NCBI GenBank assembly: GCA_046327915.1
Contig: JAXLXO010000009.1
Coordinates: 62,001-126,000 of the forward strand
Direction of reading: 5' to 3'
Length of the DNA: 64,000 bases
DNA from: VGTK01 sp046327915
GTDB taxonomy: Bacteria; Desulfobacterota; Binatia; UBA12015
Shown piece by piece: positions 57,721 through 64,000 of this stretch. Position 1 is the first letter of the stretch; every line of letters begins with the position of its first letter. The notes below the pieces were generated by a model. That model did not search any database and had not been told where the DNA came from. It worked only from the letters and a program-made list of their open reading frames with translations. A program made the translations under genes and the position numbers.

Positions 57721-58937
57721 TCCGCGTCGCCTACGTCATCGACCACCTCCGGGTCGGCGGCGCACAGCGGCACCTGCTCGAGGTCGTGCGCGGCCTCGAC
57801 CGCCGCGCGTACGCCCCCGAGATGTGGAGCGCCGCGAAGGACCCGGGCGATCTCGCCGCCGTGTTCGAGCGCGAGGGCGTGCCGGTGCGCTCGTTCGGCA
57901 TCTCCGGGACGATGATGAGCCCGCGGACGCTGTCCGCCGTGCGCCGCGTCGCCGCGGACTTCCGCGCGCGCGGGGTGCACGTCGTGCACGGCTACCTCTT
58001 CGAGGGCAACTTCCTCGCGGCCCTCGTCGGGCGCCTGGCAGGAACGCCGGTGACGCTGGTCAGCAAGCGCAGCCTCGACCGCTACGGACGCTTCGACCGC
58101 CGCGCCGCCGCCTGGCTCTCGAACCTTCTCGCGAGCCGCGTCACGGTGAACGCCGAGGCCGTGCGCGCGATCACCATCGAGCACGAGCGCTGCGCCCCCG
58201 AGCGCATCGTCATGATCCCGAACGGCGTGGCGCTTCCGTCCAGCGTCGCCGGTAGCACCACGGCGGCGCACGCCGCCGACGATCCGCGCGGCAACGGCCC
58301 GCTGGTCGGCATGGTCGGACGGCTCAGCTGGAAGAAGGGCTACGAGTTCGCGCTCGCGGCCGCCGTCAAGCTGAAGGATCGGATTCCCGGCCTGCGCTTC
58401 GACGTCGTCGGCGACGGCGAGCAGCGCGCCGAGCTCGAGGAGACCGCGCGGCGCCTCGGACTCGAAGGGACCGTGCGCTTTCTCGGACAGCGGCGCGACG
58501 TTCCCGAGCTGATGCGCACCTTCGACTGCTACGTGCTGTCGTCCGTCATCGAGGGCATGCCGAACGCCCTGCTCGAGGCGATGGCGCTCGGGCGTCCCGT
58601 CGTGACGACGTCCGCGGGCGGCAGCGCCGAGGTCGTGGTCGACGGCGAGTCCGGACTCGTCGTTCCGCCGGGCGATCCCGACGCGCTGGCGAACGCCGTG
58701 GAGCGCGTGCTGCGCGATGCGGACTTCGCGCGTCGCATCGCGGCCGCCGGCGAGCGCCGCGTGCGCGACAACTTCAGCCTCGACGCCATGCTGCATGCGT
58801 TCGACGGTCTCTACCGCGGCGAGCTCGCTCGCGCGGGCCTCCAGATCTCCGCGCCGATCGCCGAAGTTCGATCGGCGACGCACGCTCGAGACGAGCACGC
58901 GCCGCCTGCGGCGCACGACCGCGTCACCCACGCCTGA
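57717..58937 (+). CDS. Glycosyltransferase family 4-type
   Basis: 406 residues from GTG 57717, overlapping the upstream stop as GTGA. GT-B fold: N-terminal VIDHLRVGGAQRHLLEVVRGL; C-terminal donor-site region GRLSWKKGYEFALAA, then EGMPNALLEAMALGRPVV with the E-x7-E pattern. It transfers a sugar from a nucleotide donor in the cytoplasm. The last 40 residues are unconserved and His/Arg-rich. Confidence 0.92.
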   Translation: MIRVAYVIDHLRVGGAQRHLLEVVRGLDRRAYAPEMWSAAKDPGDLAAVFEREGVPVRSFGISGTMMSPRTLSAVRRVAADFRARGVHVVHGYLFEGNFLAALVGRLAGTPVTLVSKRSLDRYGRFDRRAAAWLSNLLASRVTVNAEAVRAITIEHERCAPERIVMIPNGVALPSSVAGSTTAAHAADDPRGNGPLVGMVGRLSWKKGYEFALAAAVKLKDRIPGLRFDVVGDGEQRAELEETARRLGLEGTVRFLGQRRDVPELMRTFDCYVLSSVIEGMPNALLEAMALGRPVVTTSAGGSAEVVVDGESGLVVPPGDPDALANAVERVLRDADFARRIAAAGERRVRDNFSLDAMLHAFDGLYRGELARAGLQISAPIAEVRSATHARDEHAPPAAHDRVTHA

Positions 58938-58957
58938 ACCCGGAAAAAGACGAACCC

Positions 58958-60157
58958 ATGCTCGGTGCATTCCTGTTCTGGCTCGCCTTCGCCGTCCTCG
59001 CCTACCAGTACGTGGGCTATCCGCTGCTGCTGGCGGCGCTCGCTGCCGTGCGCGGACGGAGCACCACCGCGTCGTACGCACGCGACGAGGATCTGCCCTC
59101 GGTGACGCTGGTGATCTCCGCCTACAACGAGGCCGAGGTGCTCGACGGCAAGATCCGCAACGCGCTCGCGCAGGACTACCCGAAGGACCGCTTCGAGATC
59201 GTCGTCGCGTCCGACGGCTCGAGCGACGCGACCAACGAGATCGCGCGGTCGTACGCGGCCGACGGCGTCGTGCTGCACGAGTACGCCGTCAATCGCGGAA
59301 AGAACCTCACGCTCAACGACACGCTGCCGCGCGCGCGCGGTGACGTCATCGTGTTCACCGACGCGAACGGCATGTACCAGAAGGAGGCGATCCGCACGCT
59401 GGTGCAGGGCTTCGCCGACCCGCGCGTCGGCAGCGTCTGCGGCGAGCTGATCTACAAGAACTTCAACGACAACCCGATCGCCGAGGGCTACAACCGCTAC
59501 TGGGAGCTCGACCAGATGCAGAAGCGTCTGGAGAGCCAGCTGGGCTGCCTGCTCGGCGCCAACGGCTCGATCTTCGCGCTGCGCAAGTCGCTCTGCCGGC
59601 CGATCCCCAACGACGTCTGCAACGACATGGTGCAGCCGATCTGGGTCGCCGCCGCCGGACACCTGTGCCTCTACGAGCCGCGCGCGCTCTCCTTCGAGGC
59701 CGGGTCGCGCAACCTGAACGACGAGCTCAAGCGCCGCTCACGCATCATCGGGCGCGGCATCCGCGGCATCGCCGCGGTGTGGCCCGACATCGCACGCCAG
59801 CGCGCCTGGCTGATCGGCCTCGAGCTGCTGTCCCGCAAGGGCCTGCGCTATCTGACGCCGCTCTGGTTCGCGATGCTGCTGGTCGGCTCGGGACTCGCGG
59901 GCGGTCCGTTCTACACCGCACTCTTCGTTCTGCAGCTGCTCGCGTACGCGGCGATCCCGGCCGGCTTCGTCCTGCCCGAGGGCCCCGTCAAGCGCCTTGC
60001 CTCGCCGGCCGTGTACTTCGGCATCGGCAACCTCGCCGCGATCCTCGGCTGGTGGAAGGTACTGACCGGCTCGGAGCTCGGACGCTGGCAGACCGCCGAG
60101 CGTCCGTTCGAGAGCAGCGGCCCGCAGGCCGCGACCGCCGAGGGCGCGCGCGAATGA
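58958..60157 (+). CDS. Glycosyltransferase family 2, membrane-anchored
   Basis: 399 residues. N-terminal membrane helix, GT-A domain with VISAYNEAEVL, VVASDGSSDAT and the DxD-like TDANGMY, and a C-terminal cluster of three or four helices (about 295-370). It resembles processive or lipid-linked synthases but lacks a clear QxxRW motif (RSRIIGRG instead), so a single-step transferase on an undecaprenyl-linked substrate is likelier. Confidence 0.9.
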   Translation: MLGAFLFWLAFAVLAYQYVGYPLLLAALAAVRGRSTTASYARDEDLPSVTLVISAYNEAEVLDGKIRNALAQDYPKDRFEIVVASDGSSDATNEIARSYAADGVVLHEYAVNRGKNLTLNDTLPRARGDVIVFTDANGMYQKEAIRTLVQGFADPRVGSVCGELIYKNFNDNPIAEGYNRYWELDQMQKRLESQLGCLLGANGSIFALRKSLCRPIPNDVCNDMVQPIWVAAAGHLCLYEPRALSFEAGSRNLNDELKRRSRIIGRGIRGIAAVWPDIARQRAWLIGLELLSRKGLRYLTPLWFAMLLVGSGLAGGPFYTALFVLQLLAYAAIPAGFVLPEGPVKRLASPAVYFGIGNLAAILGWWKVLTGSELGRWQTAERPFESSGPQAATAEGARE

Positions 60158-61035
60158 GCTCCGCCAACGGCAACGGCGACAGTCGCGTCCTGAACGCGTT
60201 CTCGGTCGACGTCGAGGACTGGTACCAGGTGTCCGACTTCGAGGCGCAGGTGCGCTTCGACGAGTGGGACCGCTACGAGAGCCGCGTCGTCGCCAACACG
60301 CGCCGCGTGCTGTCGCTGCTCGACGAGTTCGGCGTCAAGGGCACGTTCTTCATCCTCACCTGGAACGCGGAGCGCCACCCCGAGCTGGTCGAGGACATCG
60401 CGTCGCGCGGGCACGAGGTCGCGACGCACGGCTACGCGCACCGCCTCGTCTACGAGCAGGGCCGCGACCTCTATCGGCAGGACCTCGAGCGCTCGCAGCA
60501 GATCCTCGAGCGCCTCACCGGCAAGCGCGCGCGCGGCTATCGCGCGCCGTCCTTCTCGGTCACGGCGAAGTCCATGTGGGCGCTCGACGTGATGCTCGAG
60601 TGCGGCATCGAGTACGACTCGAGCATCTTCCCGGTGCAGGACTCGCTCTACGGCGTGCCCGGCGCGCTGCGCTTCCCCTTCGTGATCCACTCGGTCGGCG
60701 AGCGCCAGCTCGTCGAGTTCCCGATGACCACCGCGCGCGTCGGCAAGCGCAACCTTCCGCTCGGCGGCGGCGCGTACCTGCGCGTCCTGCCGTACCCGTA
60801 CATGCGCTGGGGCATGCGGCGCGTGAACAAGGAGGGACAGTCGGCGGTCGTCTACCTGCATCCGTGGGAGATCGATCCCGAGCACCCGCGACTGCACTCG
60901 CGCGGCAAGCGCGGCGTGTCGTCGCACTACATCAATCTCCGCGCCATGGAGGACAAGCTGCGACGCCTGCTGTCGGACTTCCGCTTCGCTCCGGTGAGCG
61001 AGGTCCTGAAGCAGCGCGGCTTCCTCGCCTCCTGA
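60154..61035 (+). CDS. XrtA-associated polysaccharide deacetylase with DUF3473
   Basis: 293 residues from ATG 60154, overlapping the upstream stop as ATGA. Metal-site motifs FSVDVEDWYQV and VATHGYAHRLVY; C-terminal DUF3473 region (GGGAYLRVLPYPYMRWG and YLHPWEIDPEHPR). This subfamily is a marker of exopolysaccharide loci tied to exosortase A/PEP-CTERM systems. It is a second deacetylase in the operon, so two different sugars or sites may be deacetylated. Confidence 0.93.
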   Translation: MSSANGNGDSRVLNAFSVDVEDWYQVSDFEAQVRFDEWDRYESRVVANTRRVLSLLDEFGVKGTFFILTWNAERHPELVEDIASRGHEVATHGYAHRLVYEQGRDLYRQDLERSQQILERLTGKRARGYRAPSFSVTAKSMWALDVMLECGIEYDSSIFPVQDSLYGVPGALRFPFVIHSVGERQLVEFPMTTARVGKRNLPLGGGAYLRVLPYPYMRWGMRRVNKEGQSAVVYLHPWEIDPEHPRLHSRGKRGVSSHYINLRAMEDKLRRLLSDFRFAPVSEVLKQRGFLAS

Positions 61036-61074
61036 GCGCACGAGCCAACCCAACCGAACGACAGGACTCGAACG

Positions 61075-61863
61075 ATGCCCCTGCGAGCCGTCATCATCAC
61101 CCAGGAAGACTGCCTGTACCTGCCGCAGTTCCTGCACTACGTCCTGCGCCACAGGCGCGACAACGTCGTCGGCATCACGATCCTTCCCGCGCTGATGCCG
61201 AAGCAGACGTGGACCACGACCCTGCGCGACCACCTGGCGCTCTACGGCCCGACGCAGTTCCTGCGCCAGTCGATCCGCTACGCGACGCGGCGCGGACTCG
61301 GCATCCTCGGCAGCAAGCTTCCGCTGCCCGCCTTCTACTCCGTCGAGGCCGTCGCGAAGCATCACGGCCTCACGTTCATCCCCGCGACCAGCGTCAACTC
61401 GAAGGAGTACCTCGAGCAGCTGCGCCGCCTGAACATCGACCTCGTGATCTCGATCAACGCGAGCCAGAAGTTCAAGAGCGAGCTGCTGGCGCTGCCGCGG
61501 CTGGGCTGCATCAACGTCCACGGCGCGCTGCTGCCGCGGTATCGGGGCCGCCTGCCCAGCTTCTGGGTGCTCGCCAATGGCGAGCGCGAGACCGGCACCA
61601 CGGTCCACTTCATGAACGAGGAGCTCGACGACGGGCCGATCCTGCTGCAGGAGAAGGTCGTGATCGAGCCCGACGACACGCAGGACACGATCATCCGCAA
61701 GACCAAGGCGCTCGGCGCTCGTCTGATGGTCGAGGCGATCGACCGTCTCGAGCAGGGCTCCACGGCGACGCAGCCGAACGACCGCTCCCAGGCGACCTAT
61801 TTCTCCTTCCCGACCCGCGAGGACGGGCTGCGCCTGCGCCAGCAGGGACGACGCTTCTTGTAG
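61075..61863 (+). CDS. Formyltransferase-family protein in exopolysaccharide locus
   Basis: 262 residues. The PurN/Fmt-type core has the catalytic Asn147 and His149 in INVHGALLPRYRG and Asp186 in ELDDGPIL. Relatives in surface-polysaccharide clusters N-formylate dTDP- or UDP-amino sugars using 10-formyl-tetrahydrofolate. The N-terminal 95 residues (DCLYLPQFLHYVLRHRRD...) are of the type seen in such sugar enzymes. Substrate is inferred. It begins a sub-block with the radical SAM and oxidoreductase genes after a 39-base gap. Confidence 0.85.
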   Translation: MPLRAVIITQEDCLYLPQFLHYVLRHRRDNVVGITILPALMPKQTWTTTLRDHLALYGPTQFLRQSIRYATRRGLGILGSKLPLPAFYSVEAVAKHHGLTFIPATSVNSKEYLEQLRRLNIDLVISINASQKFKSELLALPRLGCINVHGALLPRYRGRLPSFWVLANGERETGTTVHFMNEELDDGPILLQEKVVIEPDDTQDTIIRKTKALGARLMVEAIDRLEQGSTATQPNDRSQATYFSFPTREDGLRLRQQGRRFL

Positions 61864-61926
61864 GCGGACGACTCACGGCATAGGCAGGACGACCGACCGA
61901 ACCCCACGGAATCTGGAGCACCATCG

Positions 61927-63126
61927 ATGACCAACGACGAGAACAGCGTCCTCGACGACGTCAAGGGCTGGCTTCGTGATCGCGGACTCACGAAGAGCAA
62001 CCTCAAGTCCTACAAGTACTGGGTCCCGTACACGATCGGCGGCGGCAAGGCCTGGACGCCGCAGTCGGTGACCTTCGAGCTCACGCTGCGCTGCAATCTG
62101 TCGTGCCAGATGTGCCCGCTCGACATCCCGCGGATGATGCACGACAAGACGCACCACGATCACATCAAGGAGCGCCAGAACGCCGAGCTCTCGACCGACG
62201 AGGTGAAGCGCGTCATCGACGACATCGCGAAGATGGGCGTCGCCGACATGACGATCACCGGCGGCGAGGTCTTCCTCCGCAAGGACGCCTTCGAGATCAT
62301 CGAGCACATCACGAAGACGCCGATCCACCTGTGCGTCAATACCAACGGCTGGTTCCTGCGCCCCGACGAGGCGCGCCGTCTGGTCGCTCTCAAGCCGCAC
62401 GCGCTGTCGATCTCGATCGACGGACCGGACGACCTGCACGACGAGATCCGCCGCGGCAAGGGCAGCTTCCGCCGCCTCCTCGAAGGCATCCGCAACATCC
62501 AGGCGGCGAAGAAGGAGCTCGGCGTCAAGCGTCCGAAGATCGGCATCACGGTGACCGTCTCCGCGCTGAACCAGCACCGCTACAGCGAGGTGCTGGACTG
62601 GCTGAAGGACACCGGCGTCGACACCGTCGACTTCGACTACATGTTCTACACCACCCCGGAGCACAACCGGGAGACCGAGGCGCTGGTCCCGCTGCCCGTG
62701 CACCACAAGGAGGAGGACCAGGACCTGCCGATGTACCTGCGGCAGGTGAACGGCCAGACCCTCTACGAGGAGTCGCAGAAGGCCATCGCGAAGGGCGAGC
62801 AGTACGACATCTCGGTCGGCTTCGGACCGCCGCTCAAGACGCCCGAGCAGATGGAGCGCCGCTTCCTCGACGACGAGTACGCCTTCGTCGAGAAGTGCTT
62901 CTACCCCTGGAAGACGTTCCGCATCAGCCCGTACGGCGACGTCTACTCGTGCTCGATCGACGTCGCGTTCGGCAACGTGCGCGACCAGAGCGTGATCGAC
63001 ATCTGGAACAACGACGCCTACCAGACCTTCCGCCGCGCGCTGAAGAAGCGCCGCCTGTTCCCCAAGTGCGCCAAGTGCTGCGCGCTCAACAACGAGTTCT
63101 GGAAGTACCTTCCCACCATCGGCTGA
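61927..63126 (+). CDS. Radical SAM protein with SPASM-like C terminus
   Basis: 399 residues; GGAG 8 bases before ATG 61927. The radical SAM cluster motif C-x3-C-x2-C is Cys56/Cys60/Cys63 in RCNLSCQMCPLD, followed by TGGEVFLR for SAM binding. The C-terminal part has extra Cys (CFYPWKTFRISPYGDVYSCS and CAKCCALN), the SPASM pattern for auxiliary Fe-S clusters. It should carry out a radical reaction, perhaps on a nucleotide or lipid-linked sugar given the neighbours. It could alternatively modify a peptide, but no precursor peptide is seen. Confidence 0.9.
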   Translation: MTNDENSVLDDVKGWLRDRGLTKSNLKSYKYWVPYTIGGGKAWTPQSVTFELTLRCNLSCQMCPLDIPRMMHDKTHHDHIKERQNAELSTDEVKRVIDDIAKMGVADMTITGGEVFLRKDAFEIIEHITKTPIHLCVNTNGWFLRPDEARRLVALKPHALSISIDGPDDLHDEIRRGKGSFRRLLEGIRNIQAAKKELGVKRPKIGITVTVSALNQHRYSEVLDWLKDTGVDTVDFDYMFYTTPEHNRETEALVPLPVHHKEEDQDLPMYLRQVNGQTLYEESQKAIAKGEQYDISVGFGPPLKTPEQMERRFLDDEYAFVEKCFYPWKTFRISPYGDVYSCSIDVAFGNVRDQSVIDIWNNDAYQTFRRALKKRRLFPKCAKCCALNNEFWKYLPTIG

Positions 63127-63145
63127 AGAACCGCATCCCACACAC

Positions 63146-64000
63146 ATGAGCACATTCAGGAAGCAGCATCGCGTCGCCCTGATCGGCGCGGGACGGATCG
63201 CGGCGGTCCACCTCGGATTCGCCCGCGGCGTGAAGAACGCGACCATCGTCGGCGTCTGCGACGCGGACCCGGCACGCGCCGAGGCCTTCGCGGCCGAGCG
63301 CAAGGTGCCGGCCTTCTTCACCGACGTGAACGAGATGATGCGCGCGGTCGAGCCGAGCGTCGTGCACGTGGTGACGCCGCCGGCGACGCACGCGAAGCTC
63401 GCGATCGCCGCGATGCAGGGCGGTGCCAACGTGCTGGTCGAGAAGCCGATGGCGATGCGCGTCGCGGACTGCGACCGCATGATCGCGGTGGCGCGCGAGA
63501 ACGGCCGCCGCATCTGCGTCGACCACAACCGTCTGTTCGATCCCGTGATCAACAAGGTGCGCGCCTTCGTCGAGAGCGGACGCCTCGGCGACGTCGTGTC
63601 GGTCGAGGCGCACCAGGGCGTGAACCCCGTCGAGGACGGCGGCGCGGGCGGCGGCAACGGCAAGCCGCACTGGAGCATCGAGGACGCCTTCGCGCCGCTC
63701 TACAACCTCGGTCCGCACCCGCTCTACCTGGTCAGCGAGCTGATCGGCCCGGTGAAGTCGATCCAGGTCGCGGGCCTGGCACCCGACGAGGGCCAGGCGC
63801 TGATCCCCGAGATCCGCGTCATGCTCGAGGGCGACGACCGCTTCGGCTTCGTCGCCTTCTCGATGCGCAGCCAGCCGTACCTGAACCACCTGAACGTGTT
63901 CGGGACGAAGGCCACGCTGCGCGTCAATCTCAACACCATGACCGTGATCACCGAGCAGAACCGCAAGCTGCCCAAGATGGTCGGCAAGCTGATGGCGAAC
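63146..64000 (+). CDS. Gfo/Idh/MocA-family oxidoreductase, 3' truncated
   Basis: 285 codons are present before the window ends; there is no stop codon. Rossmann motif GAGRIAAVHLG, the signature EKPMA near residue 100, and the C-terminal sheet region with the catalytic His area (YNLGPHPLYLVSEL). It oxidises or reduces a sugar hydroxyl with NAD(P). In polysaccharide loci such enzymes make UDP-keto sugars before transamination, which would feed the formyltransferase. There is no obvious ribosome-binding site; ATG 63146 is taken because the family fold starts directly after it. Confidence 0.9.
   Translation, partial: MSTFRKQHRVALIGAGRIAAVHLGFARGVKNATIVGVCDADPARAEAFAAERKVPAFFTDVNEMMRAVEPSVVHVVTPPATHAKLAIAAMQGGANVLVEKPMAMRVADCDRMIAVARENGRRICVDHNRLFDPVINKVRAFVESGRLGDVVSVEAHQGVNPVEDGGAGGGNGKPHWSIEDAFAPLYNLGPHPLYLVSELIGPVKSIQVAGLAPDEGQALIPEIRVMLEGDDRFGFVAFSMRSQPYLNHLNVFGTKATLRVNLNTMTVITEQNRKLPKMVGKLMAN

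Overview
The window is about 64 kb of high-GC chromosomal DNA from a diderm (Gram-negative-type) bacterium. An outer-membrane lipid-transport pair (MlaA/MlaC), apolipoprotein N-acyltransferase and an outer-membrane polysaccharide export lipoprotein all imply two membranes. The 16S rRNA has a stretch typical of deltaproteobacteria-like lineages. RNase Y, an RNase E/G homologue and DnaE2 are all present. I place it only loosely as deltaproteobacterial-like (Myxococcota/Binatota/Desulfobacterota neighbourhood), from recognition and not from alignment. No phage, IS element, integrase or CRISPR array was seen.

Layout, 0-11 kb: a truncated mlaA followed by mlaC; a convergent aldehyde dehydrogenase with an ECHDC3-like crotonase that lacks both catalytic glutamates; a Bfd-type [2Fe-2S] protein; an orphan error-prone polymerase DnaE2 divergent from an amidase; a small secreted protein, an MBL-fold hydrolase and a single-domain response regulator. 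11-18 kb: an initiator tRNA with its own promoter and terminator faces a complete rRNA operon on the minus strand (16S - tRNA-Ile - tRNA-Ala - 23S - 5S). The rRNA operon has two tandem promoters, boxA-like elements, processing stems and a terminator. 18-29 kb: a minus-strand housekeeping block (smc, ftsY, rny, ymdB, tyrS), an HNH endonuclease, and a divergent RNase E/G gene with a long acidic insertion.

29-40 kb: a small zinc-ribbon protein, a CoA-transferase fused to a GNAT domain whose 3' end overlaps comEC tail to tail, uvrC and uvrB, then a four-gene ECF sigma / anti-sigma / two secreted proteins operon. 40-49 kb: a histidine kinase and an NtrC-type sigma-54 activator, translationally coupled, followed by a degenerate receiver gene preceded by palindromes and a strong sigma-54-like -24/-12 element. 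Then argJ, a VOC protein, a DUF309 protein and lnt.

49-64 kb is the accessory highlight: a one-direction exopolysaccharide operon of the type found with exosortase A (XrtA) systems. It holds an ExeA-like ATPase with LysM/SPOR-like tail, a NusG/RfaH-like factor, an export lipoprotein, a BY-kinase-like ATPase with a broken Walker A and a Gly/Asn tract, a Wzz-like protein, two deacetylases (one with DUF3473), a Wzy/WaaL-like membrane protein, two glycosyltransferases, a formyltransferase-family enzyme, a radical SAM/SPASM enzyme and a Gfo/Idh/MocA oxidoreductase cut by the window end. A sigma-54-like element and a palindrome precede this operon, so the NtrC-type regulator encoded just upstream is a candidate controller. 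No exosortase or PEP-CTERM substrate lies inside the window.
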